Program-made: the position numbers and the translations under genes | Part shown: positions 51,179 through 58,627 of the stretch, in pieces | Numbering within the stretch: position 1 is the first letter of the stretch | How the letters are laid out: the number at the start of each line of letters is the position of its first letter | Source of the DNA: Mesorhizobium caraganae | GTDB taxonomy: Bacteria; Pseudomonadota; Alphaproteobacteria; Rhizobiales; Rhizobiaceae | Direction: 5' to 3' | Assembly (NCBI RefSeq): GCF_016836705.1 | Contig: NZ_JAFCGY010000021.1 | Coordinates: 1-64,000 of the forward strand | Length of the DNA stretch: 64,000 bases | The notes under the pieces: model-generated | The model's database searches: none | The model's input: the letters and a program-made list of their open reading frames with translations, nothing else | What the model was told of the DNA's origin: nothing

Positions 51179-52452
51179 GCGATGCCGGACTGACGGCCGG
51201 CGGCCGACTGGCCGGGCGCCTGCTGGAGACACTGGCGCAAGCCACCGCCGATGCGCCGGGCGTCACGCGCATCGCCTACGGTTCCGGCGAACGTTTCGCC
51301 CATGATCTCATGCGCGAGGAAGCGGAAAAACTCGGCGCGGTCGCGCGCGTCGATGCTGCCGGCAATCTCTATCTGACCCTCAGAGGTCGCGATCCCAACC
51401 TGCCGGCAATCGTTACAGGCTCCCATCTCGACAGCGTGCCGCATGGCGGCAATTTTGACGGTGCCGCCGGTGTCGTGGCGGGCCTGGCGGTGATGGCCGA
51501 GGTGGTCGGGCAAGGCATACAATTGCCGCGCGATCTCATCGTGCTGGTGACGCGCGCCGAGGAGGCCGTGTGGTTTCCGCTGTCCTATCCCGGCAGTCGG
51601 GCCGCGCTCGGACTGCTCGATCCTGCAGCGCTGGATGCGAAGCATTCGGACAGCGGACGCAGCCTGGCAGATCACATGCGCGAGGAGGGCTTTGATCCCG
51701 ACGCCGTGCGGCGGGGCGTGCCGGGCATCGATGCCTCTCGCATCGCCGCTTTCGTCGAAGTGCACATCGAACAAGGCCCGCGCCTGGTCGCAGCTGGCGT
51801 GCCGGTCGGTATTGTCACCGGCATCGCCGGCGGGTTCCGCTATGTCGATGCCAAATGCTTCGGCGCTTACGCCCATTCCGGGGCCGAGCCGCGCTTTGCT
51901 CGGCATGACAGCGTGCTCGGTTTCGCCGATCTGGTCGCCGGCCTCGAAGCGGAATGGGACGCGCTCGAGCGCGAGGGACACGAAGCCACCATCACCTTCG
52001 GCCGCGTGCAGTCCGACCCCTCGCAACATGGCGGCAGTCGCGTGCTCGGCGAGCTCGGTTTCACCCTCGATGTGCGCAGCGCCGAGGCCGTTGTTCTTGA
52101 GCGGATTGAAGCAAGGCTGCACGCGCTCTTTGCGGAGGTGGGAACGAAGCGCGGCGTCACGTTCGAAGCCCGGTCACGCTTCACTTGGGAGCCGGCGACC
52201 ATGTCGCAAGCTTTGATCGCAAGGCTGGATCGCGCTGCCGCCGATTTGCAGATGCCGGCGCCGCATGTGCCGAGCGGGGCAGGGCACGACGCCGCCACCT
52301 TTGCCGGCGCGAACATTCCGACCGCCATGCTGTTCGTGCGCAACGAAAACGGCAGCCATAACCCGCATGAAGCGATGGAGATCGCCGAACTCGATCAGGC
52401 GATCCGTCTGCTCCTGCGTTTCGTCACCGACTTCGACAAGGACCAGCCATGA
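51175..52452 (+). CDS. M20-family N-carbamoyl-L-amino acid hydrolase / allantoate amidohydrolase-like
   Basis: The protein has 425 aa with a 4-nt overlap at each end. The binuclear metal site is visible: His in GSHLDSVPHGG, bridging Asp in GNFDGAAG, Glu-Glu in TRAEEAVWF, His in VEVHIEQGP, and the late SHNPHEAM. HxQxxR-like dimer residues appear in FGRVQSDPSQHGG. The family splits into L-carbamoylases, beta-ureidopropionases and allantoate amidohydrolases, which I cannot separate here. It would let the operon also use the L-carbamoyl isomer or a ureido acid. Confidence 0.88.
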   Translation: MSDAGLTAGGRLAGRLLETLAQATADAPGVTRIAYGSGERFAHDLMREEAEKLGAVARVDAAGNLYLTLRGRDPNLPAIVTGSHLDSVPHGGNFDGAAGVVAGLAVMAEVVGQGIQLPRDLIVLVTRAEEAVWFPLSYPGSRAALGLLDPAALDAKHSDSGRSLADHMREEGFDPDAVRRGVPGIDASRIAAFVEVHIEQGPRLVAAGVPVGIVTGIAGGFRYVDAKCFGAYAHSGAEPRFARHDSVLGFADLVAGLEAEWDALEREGHEATITFGRVQSDPSQHGGSRVLGELGFTLDVRSAEAVVLERIEARLHALFAEVGTKRGVTFEARSRFTWEPATMSQALIARLDRAAADLQMPAPHVPSGAGHDAATFAGANIPTAMLFVRNENGSHNPHEAMEIAELDQAIRLLLRFVTDFDKDQP

Positions 52453-53108
52453 ACCGTGCCGCGTTGCTCGTCATCGACCTGCAGAACGAATACCGGCCCG
52501 GCGCCGCCTGGCCGGTCATCGGCTATGATGCCGTGCTCGCCAACGCCGCCCGTCTGATCGCCGCCGCCCGCGCCGCCGGCATTCCGGTCATCCACGCGCA
52601 GGCCTGGGTCAAGCCGGAAGAGCGCGCCGGCTATGCCAGGCAGGAGGAGATCCTGACCGAGGAGTTTCGTTCGGCCGTGGCCGGCAGTGAGGGCGCCGAC
52701 ATTTGCGCCGAAGTGGCGGCGCTGCCCGGCGACATTGTCATCCACAAGCACTGGCCGAGCGCCTTTCGCCGCACCGATCTTTCGCAGTGGCTCGCCGATC
52801 TCAAGATCGAAAACCTTGTTGTCGCCGGCGTGCTCACCGACAGCTGTGTCACCGAAAGCGTGTTCGACGCGGTCTATCAGGGGTTTCGCGTCTGGCTGGT
52901 CAAGGACGCCTGCGGCAGCATGAGCGAAGCCATGCACCGCACCGGCATGCTCGACATGGCCAACCGCCTCTATGGCGGCGGCATATTGCGCATGCCCGAG
53001 GCGCTGAAGGCGCTCGCCGGTCAGAGTTTTGACGGCTGGCGCTGCACAAGGCCGGTCGAGTTTGTCTACACGCTGGAGACGGTCGACAGCCTCTACGAAG
53101 CGCTGTGA
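52449..53108 (+). CDS. Isochorismatase-like cysteine hydrolase, N-carbamoylsarcosine amidase-like
   Basis: The protein has 219 aa. The catalytic triad is Asp10 (VIDLQNEY), Lys100 (VIHKHWPSAF) and Cys133 (LTDSCVTESVFD). The cis-peptide region GVLTDSCV is typical of CSHase, nicotinamidase and ureidoacrylate hydrolase. The frame ends in a lone C-terminal part unlike nicotinamidase, without its HxD metal site. N-carbamoylsarcosine amidase is attractive because a sarcosine oxidase operon lies next door. It is the last gene of the rightward operon and its stop overlaps the convergent D-aminoacylase gene by 16 nt. Confidence 0.86.
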   Translation: MNRAALLVIDLQNEYRPGAAWPVIGYDAVLANAARLIAAARAAGIPVIHAQAWVKPEERAGYARQEEILTEEFRSAVAGSEGADICAEVAALPGDIVIHKHWPSAFRRTDLSQWLADLKIENLVVAGVLTDSCVTESVFDAVYQGFRVWLVKDACGSMSEAMHRTGMLDMANRLYGGGILRMPEALKALAGQSFDGWRCTRPVEFVYTLETVDSLYEAL

Positions 53109-54583
53109 TCCGCGCCGCAGCCGCACGCGCTTCTGACGATCGTCTTTGAGGCAGCGGGCTTGAGTACCGCACCCGGCAGTGCGCCGGTCGTCTTGCCGCT
53201 GCTCCATACGGACACGCCGTTGACGAAGACATGCTCGATGCCGGCAGCCGGTTGGCGCGGCTCTTCGAAGGTCGCGGTGTCGATGATCGTCTGCGGATCG
53301 AAGATCGTCAGGTCGGCGAAATTGTCGACCGCCAGCGTGCCGCGCTGCGCGATGCCGAATTCACGCGCCGCAAGCCCGGTCATCCGGAACACCGCCTCTT
53401 CCAGGCTGAACAGGCCGACATCCCTGGCATAGTGGCCGAGCACGCGCGGAAATGTCCCCCACAGGCGCGGATGTGGGTGGATGTCGTGCGGCAGGCCATC
53501 CGAACCGATCATCGTGCGTGGATGCGCGATGATGGTGCGAACATCCGTCTCGTCGAGCTGGAAATAGACCGCGCCCGCCGGCAGCAGGCGCTCACCAGCC
53601 TCGCGCTCGCTGCAATTCCATTCGCGCGCAATGTCGGCGATCTCGCGCCGCGCCATTTCGGGGTGCGGCGTGGACCAGGTGATAAGGATCTTCAGCCCGG
53701 TGTCGCACCGCTCCAGCCGAAGCACCGTCGAGCTCGCGGCATAGGGGTAGACATCCATGCCGATGTCCATGGTCTCGCGCGCCTGGTCGATGCGCTTCAG
53801 CGAAGGACCGCTCTTGCCAAAATTGGCACGGCCCGTGCATTGGTGATGTGAGATGAACAGCTTGCCGCCGGCATGGCCGGCAATGTCGATGGCTTCCTCG
53901 ATCGCCTCATCCATTGTCTCGAAATAGTTACGCGTATGGGTGACGTACGGCCCGCCGAGGCTTGCCGCCGTCGCCGCAAGCGCCCTGACCTCTTCCGTCG
54001 AAGAGTTGACGGCTGGCGGGTAGTCGAGCCCGGTGCTGAGGCCGAACGCGCCCTCGGCCATCGCCTCAGCGACCGCCTCCTGCATTAGCGCCGCCTCCGC
54101 CTCGTTGGCCGGGCGGTCCGTCACCGGCATGCAGCGCTGACGCAATGTGGTGTGGCCGACGAGCAAGGCCGCGTTCGTGGCGATGCCGCGCTTCTTCAGT
54201 TCGGCGATATAATCGGCAAAACGGTCGAAGCGAAAATTCTCCTGGCCGCCGACCAGCGTGAAGGGCGGCGGCGGGGCGCGATCCAGCAGCAAAGGCGCAA
54301 GGCTGATGCCGCAATTGCCGGCGATCACCGTCGTCACGCCCTGGCTGATCTTCGGCACCATGCCATCGGGTGCCAGCAGCGCGCCGTCATCATGGGTGTG
54401 CACGTCGATGAAGCCCGGCGCGACTATCTTGCCCGAAGCGTCGATCTCTTGTCCACCACGTGCGTCGCCCAGGTCGCCGATGGCGGCGATCCTGTCGTCG
54501 TCGATGGCGACGTCGGCCTCGAAGCGATCGGAACCGTCGCCTGAAATCAGCGTGCCATGGCGGATGACGAGATCGTATGGCAT
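53093..54583 (-). CDS. N-acyl-D-amino acid deacylase (D-aminoacylase family)
   Basis: The protein has 496 aa from the ATG at 54583; an upstream extension overlaps the mttB-like gene. Features of D-aminoacylases are GFIDVHTHDD (His62/His64), the metal Cys in IAGNCGISLAP, HTTLRQRCM, FISHHQCTGRANFG, the Asp in IGSDGLPHDIHPHPR, and a short beta-sandwich end. The C-terminal 30 residues (after about 465) are Cys/Ala-rich and variable. It releases D-amino acids from N-acyl forms, which would feed the same D-amino acid pool as the divergently arranged D-carbamoylase operon. It is the last gene of the sox operon. Confidence 0.9.
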   Translation of the reverse strand: MPYDLVIRHGTLISGDGSDRFEADVAIDDDRIAAIGDLGDARGGQEIDASGKIVAPGFIDVHTHDDGALLAPDGMVPKISQGVTTVIAGNCGISLAPLLLDRAPPPPFTLVGGQENFRFDRFADYIAELKKRGIATNAALLVGHTTLRQRCMPVTDRPANEAEAALMQEAVAEAMAEGAFGLSTGLDYPPAVNSSTEEVRALAATAASLGGPYVTHTRNYFETMDEAIEEAIDIAGHAGGKLFISHHQCTGRANFGKSGPSLKRIDQARETMDIGMDVYPYAASSTVLRLERCDTGLKILITWSTPHPEMARREIADIAREWNCSEREAGERLLPAGAVYFQLDETDVRTIIAHPRTMIGSDGLPHDIHPHPRLWGTFPRVLGHYARDVGLFSLEEAVFRMTGLAAREFGIAQRGTLAVDNFADLTIFDPQTIIDTATFEEPRQPAAGIEHVFVNGVSVWSSGKTTGALPGAVLKPAASKTIVRSACGCGADHSAS

Positions 54584-54587
54584 CGCG

Positions 54588-56129
54588 TCAGCCGTCCGGA
54601 TTGGCGGCGATCTCCTCGCGGCGGCGCGCGACATAGGCGTCGAGCTCCTCGCGGATTGCGGGATCCATCACCGGCTCCTCGTAATCATGCAGCGCCTGCT
54701 GCCAGAGCTCGGTGGCGCGCTCCAGCGCATCCTTGCCGCCGGCTTCCTCCCAGGCGCCATGGTTTTGCCAGTTGGACAGCATCGGCTGGTAGAAGGCGGT
54801 GGTGTAGCGCGACATCGTATGTTCGGCGCCGAAGAAGTGACCGCCGGCCGGCACCGACTTGATCGCCTCGAAACCGAGATCGTCCTCCTGGAACGGCAGC
54901 GGCCGCAGGAACTCCATCATGTTCTGCAGAATCTCGACATCCAGCACGAGCTTTTCGTAGGACGCCGTCAGTCCGCCTTCGAGCCAGCCCGCCGCGTGGT
55001 AGATTAGATTGGCGCCGCCGAGTACCGCGCCCCACGTCGCCATCTCGGTCTCATAGGCGGCCTGCAGATCGACGACGTTCGAAGCGTTTGCGTTCGAGGT
55101 GCGGTAGGGCAGGTTGTAGCGCCGCGCCAGCTGCCCGGCGATGATGTTGGCCTTGGCGTTCTCCGGCGTGCCGAAAGCCGGCGCGCCCGACTTCATGTCG
55201 ACATTGGAGGTGAAGGCGCCGTACATCACCGGCGTGCCGGGATTGACCAGCTGCGTCAGCACCACGCCGAACAGTGCTTCGGCGTTTTGCTGGCAAAGCG
55301 CCGCCGCCAATGTCACCGGCGTCATCGCGCCCATCAGCGTGAACGGGGTGACCGTCACCGGCTGGCCGTGCTCGGCCATCGCGATCAGGCCTTCGGCCAT
55401 GGCGTCGTCGAACAGGCGCGGCGAGTTGATCGAGATGATCGTCGTCACGCCGGGCGAAGCCCGCATCTCCTCGACACTGATGCCGCGCGCGATCGCCATC
55501 ATGTTGATGCCGTCCATCGCCCGGGCGCGGCCGATCGCCGTGCAGTGGAAGGAGAGGTCGCTCAGCGTCAGATTTGCGTAATAGGTATCGAGATGCCGCG
55601 CATTGGCCGGCAATTCCATCGGCGCCACAACCTGGTTGCCGATGATGTGGATGGCGTTGAAGTGGTGCGCCAGCCGGATGAAGTTCTGATAGTCGGACAG
55701 ATTGCCCTGGCGGCGGCCATTGATGCGGTCATGCACATTGGGCGGGCCGGCGACCAGGCCGAACACCAGCGAATTGCCGCCGAGATGGACCTGCTTTTGC
55801 GGATTGCGGCTGGTCAGCCTGAAAGAGGACGGAACCGCCCGTAGCGCCTCGGTAACCAGGCTCTCGTCGATCCTGATGGTCTTTTCCTCGCGGTCGACGA
55901 TCGCGCCTGCCGCAGCAAACAGATCCATTACCTTTTCGCTCATGACGCGGATGCCGAGTTCCGACAGGATGCGCATCGAGGTGTCGTGCAGACGCTGCAT
56001 CCGATCCTCGTCCAGCAACTGCATCGGCGGATAGGGGTTCTCGACATGCTGCCAGGGCAGCTGCGCGATGCCGCCGCCGCTGCGTCCGATCTTCGATCTG
56101 CGGCCCCCGCCGCGCCTGTCCTGCGTCAT
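54588..56129 (-). CDS. MttB-superfamily methyltransferase without pyrrolysine
   Basis: The protein has 513 aa from the ATG at 56129. It matches the trimethylamine methyltransferase superfamily: LPWQHVENPYPPMQLLDEDRM, LSELGIRVMSEKVMDLFAAAG, VHDRINGRRQGNLSDYQNF, NSPRLFDDAMAEGL and YRTSNANASNVVDLQAAYE. The frame has no in-frame amber codon, so it lacks pyrrolysine, as do MtgB-type glycine betaine methyltransferases. Such enzymes pass a methyl group to a corrinoid protein. No corrinoid protein or reactivation gene is in the window. It lies 19 nt downstream of the hydroxyacid dehydrogenase gene. A quaternary or N-methyl amine substrate leading to sarcosine is plausible. Confidence 0.88.
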   Translation of the reverse strand: MTQDRRGGGRRSKIGRSGGGIAQLPWQHVENPYPPMQLLDEDRMQRLHDTSMRILSELGIRVMSEKVMDLFAAAGAIVDREEKTIRIDESLVTEALRAVPSSFRLTSRNPQKQVHLGGNSLVFGLVAGPPNVHDRINGRRQGNLSDYQNFIRLAHHFNAIHIIGNQVVAPMELPANARHLDTYYANLTLSDLSFHCTAIGRARAMDGINMMAIARGISVEEMRASPGVTTIISINSPRLFDDAMAEGLIAMAEHGQPVTVTPFTLMGAMTPVTLAAALCQQNAEALFGVVLTQLVNPGTPVMYGAFTSNVDMKSGAPAFGTPENAKANIIAGQLARRYNLPYRTSNANASNVVDLQAAYETEMATWGAVLGGANLIYHAAGWLEGGLTASYEKLVLDVEILQNMMEFLRPLPFQEDDLGFEAIKSVPAGGHFFGAEHTMSRYTTAFYQPMLSNWQNHGAWEEAGGKDALERATELWQQALHDYEEPVMDPAIREELDAYVARRREEIAANPDG

Positions 56130-56148
56130 TTGTTTCGTTCTCCCGGCC

Positions 56149-57117
56149 TCAGTAGCCGCGCTCCGGATTGACTGTGTTTTCCAGCGTCTGGCCGCTGCGG
56201 TAGCGCTTGAGATTGTCGGCGAACATCCGCACCGATTTGATATCCCAGCCCTCGTAGACCGCCGCACAATGTGGCGTGACGGCGACATTGTCGTAGCCCC
56301 ACAAAGGGTGGTCCGCCGGCAGCGGTTCTGTGCTGAACACGTCCAGCGCCGCGCCCTTGATCCGCTTGCCGTCGAGGGCTTCGAGCAACGCTGCCTCGTC
56401 GGTCACGCCACCGCGCGAAATATCGATGAGCACGACCGAAGGTTTCATCGCCGCGAAGGCCGCCTTGCCGAGCAGGCCACGCGTGCTGGCCTGCAGCGGC
56501 ACGCAGCAGACGATGAAGTCGGCGCGACCGAGCAGAGCAAGCAGAGCATCCGGGTCGTGCACCTCGTCAAGGCAGGGCATCGGCTTCGGCCGGGCGCGGA
56601 TGCCGAGCGTTTCCATGCCCATGGATTTCGCCCGCCTGGCGACGGCCGTACCGGTCTTGCCGAGGCCGATGACAAGGACCGTCTTGCCTTCGATCGGCTC
56701 GACACGGCCACCGCCCCACTGGCGTGCCTGCTGGCGGCGCTCGAAACCGCGCAGGTCGAGCGAGAAGGACAGCATGGCGCCCAGCGCATATTCCGCCAGC
56801 ATGCCGGCGGCGACGCCGGCCGAATTGGTCACCTTGACGCGCGCCGGATCCCAGCGCCCGAGATGATCCGTGCCGGACCCACCGACCGATACCCACTTCA
56901 CGGTCGCGCTTTCGACAAGCGCCTGGCGGGGAAAGCGCGGCGTGCCGTCGAAGCGGACGGTGTAGACCACCTCGGCGGCCGTCTGCTCGATCAGAGCCGG
57001 CAAAGCCGCATAAGTATCGCAGGCGTGGACGGTGAGATCCGGATGCGTCTCGCCGAGCACCGCCATCGCTGCCGCCGGCCGGTCGGTGTGCAGGATGACG
57101 GTGGGGTGAGCCGACAT
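56149..57117 (-). CDS. D-2-hydroxyacid dehydrogenase
   Basis: The protein has 322 aa from the ATG at 57117; the longer frame would overlap the aldolase gene. The NAD-binding fold is VLVIGLGKTGTAVARRA. Substrate Arg is in DISRGGVTDE, Glu in FSTEPLPADHP, and the catalytic His in VTPHCAAVYEG, giving a full Arg-Glu-His set. Substrates of this family include glyoxylate, hydroxypyruvate and branched 2-keto acids. In an operon yielding glycine or keto acids it could reduce glyoxylate or the deaminated product. Confidence 0.9.
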   Translation of the reverse strand: MSAHPTVILHTDRPAAAMAVLGETHPDLTVHACDTYAALPALIEQTAAEVVYTVRFDGTPRFPRQALVESATVKWVSVGGSGTDHLGRWDPARVKVTNSAGVAAGMLAEYALGAMLSFSLDLRGFERRQQARQWGGGRVEPIEGKTVLVIGLGKTGTAVARRAKSMGMETLGIRARPKPMPCLDEVHDPDALLALLGRADFIVCCVPLQASTRGLLGKAAFAAMKPSVVLIDISRGGVTDEAALLEALDGKRIKGAALDVFSTEPLPADHPLWGYDNVAVTPHCAAVYEGWDIKSVRMFADNLKRYRSGQTLENTVNPERGY

Positions 57118-57127
57118 GTCTTGCGCC

Positions 57128-58036
57128 TCAGCCGCGGCCAATATGGTCGGCTGCGGGACCGAGCGCGGCAAGCAGCGTCTTGCCGTGTTCCAGCGTCGCA
57201 TTCTCATGCGGCGAGCGCAGGTTCAGCCAGCGACTGTCGCCGGAGCGCACGGCCAGCATCGCCTTCATCGCCGGGATCAGGCCGGCATCCTGGATGACTT
57301 TCCGAAAGGCTTTGATCGCGGCATCCGCTTGCGTGACGTCCTTGCCCGCGATCGTCTCGTCGTAGAGTGCGCGGATGGCCGCGGCGTTGAGGTTGACCGT
57401 CGCCGAGATGCAGCCTGCAGCACCATTGGCGAGGCCCTTGGTCAGCTGCGCCTCGGAGCTAGGGAACACCGCGACCGCAGGTGCCGCGGCAATCACCGCC
57501 GCCGTGTTGTTCCAGTCGCCGGCGCTGTCCTTGTAGGCGACCACCGTCTCCGGAAACGCCGCGCTTAGCCGGGCGGTCAAGGCCGGGCTCACCGGAACGC
57601 CGGAGTTCTGCGGGATGTGGTAGAGGATCATCTTCAGCGCCGGATTGGCCACCCGCTCGATCAGCTCGCTGTAATAGCGCGCCTGGCCGTTGTCGCCGGC
57701 AGCGGTGTAGAAGAACGATGGCAGCACCATCACGCCGGCGCAGCCGAGCCCGACTGCATGCTTGGACAGTTCAATGGTTTCGGGCAATGCGGTGACACCG
57801 GTGCCGGGCATCATGCGGGTGGGCGAAATACCGGCTTCAACCAGCCATTCCAGCGCCTGCATGCGCTCACTGAGGGAGAGCGACAGCGCCTCGCCCGTGG
57901 TGCCGAAGGGCGACAGGAAATGCGCGCCCTGGTCCAGCACCCATTTGGCGTGCGAGATCCAGAGGTCGCGGGCGATGCGGCCATCGTTCTCGAACGGCGT
58001 CAGGATCGGGGCGATGGTTCCTTGCGGGCGGGTCAT
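57128..58036 (-). CDS. DapA-like aldolase/lyase (dihydrodipicolinate synthase family)
   Basis: The protein has 302 aa, a TIM-barrel class I aldolase. The Schiff-base lysine is Lys169 in VVAYKDSAGDW, the catalytic Tyr139 in ILYHIPQNSG, and the substrate loop is PFGTTGEALSLS. The GTTGE pyruvate/keto-acid carboxylate motif is present. Because it lies 10 nt from soxG in a catabolic operon, a housekeeping lysine-pathway DapA role is unlikely. It probably cleaves or condenses a 2-keto acid with an aldehyde. Confidence 0.9.
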   Translation of the reverse strand: MTRPQGTIAPILTPFENDGRIARDLWISHAKWVLDQGAHFLSPFGTTGEALSLSLSERMQALEWLVEAGISPTRMMPGTGVTALPETIELSKHAVGLGCAGVMVLPSFFYTAAGDNGQARYYSELIERVANPALKMILYHIPQNSGVPVSPALTARLSAAFPETVVAYKDSAGDWNNTAAVIAAAPAVAVFPSSEAQLTKGLANGAAGCISATVNLNAAAIRALYDETIAGKDVTQADAAIKAFRKVIQDAGLIPAMKAMLAVRSGDSRWLNLRSPHENATLEHGKTLLAALGPAADHIGRG

Positions 58037-58045
58037 TTATATCCT

Positions 58046-58627
58046 CTATGCCTGATGTTGCTTGCAGTGCCTGGCCACCGCCGAGACGGTCCGAGCGAAA
58101 TACGCCGACGCGGTGACGTCGAACAGTACATCGAAACCGGCCGGCGCGCGGAAGGTAACCGCCTCGATATGGCCGACACGCGTCTGCGCAATGTCCTCGG
58201 CGCAGAATCTGTCGGGGCGCAGATCGAGTGCGCAGAGCTGGCTCATCGCTTCCGCAATCGCGGGACCGGAAAGCCGCATCCACGCCCAGCCTTCCTCGCG
58301 CCAGGACGAATAGCCTTTCGGCCCGGTGTCGCTTTCCCAGGCGCCCCGCAGTTCGGCCAGCGGCTCACCGGCATCTTCGCGAAGCAGCAGAATATCCTCA
58401 TTGCCAAGCCGCAGCACGCGCATGCCGCGATGGCTGCCGATGCGATTGATCGCGGGCAAGACAACACCATGCGCGGCGAGCCAGGCAGCGCTGCCACCGC
58501 CCTTCAGGCCGAAACGCGGGCTGGCGGTGAGATCGGTCAGCGCAACAGCGCCCGAAGGCAGCATTGTGCCGTGCGCGGCGCCGCCTTGCATGAATGGAAA
58601 TACGGGCATTGCGTCGAGGCCCGCCAT
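58046..58627 (-). CDS. soxG: Sarcosine oxidase gamma subunit
   Basis: The protein has 193 aa, adjacent to soxA with no gap. It is assigned from the soxB-soxD-soxA-soxG order and from gamma-subunit features: GMRVLRLGNEDILLL, a Trp-rich middle (SSWREEGWAWMRLSGP), and a C-terminal VTFRAPAGFDVLFDVTASAYFARTV resembling the FDVxVxRSFAxxL region of SoxG and GcvT-like folds. SoxG is the least conserved subunit and packs against SoxA. Confidence comes mainly from gene order. Confidence 0.88.
   Translation of the reverse strand: MAGLDAMPVFPFMQGGAAHGTMLPSGAVALTDLTASPRFGLKGGGSAAWLAAHGVVLPAINRIGSHRGMRVLRLGNEDILLLREDAGEPLAELRGAWESDTGPKGYSSWREEGWAWMRLSGPAIAEAMSQLCALDLRPDRFCAEDIAQTRVGHIEAVTFRAPAGFDVLFDVTASAYFARTVSAVARHCKQHQA

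Noticed and set aside
54588-56129. Pyrrolysine-containing trimethylamine methyltransferase
   Set aside because: No in-frame amber codon occurs in the coding sequence, so it is a non-pyrrolysine member.
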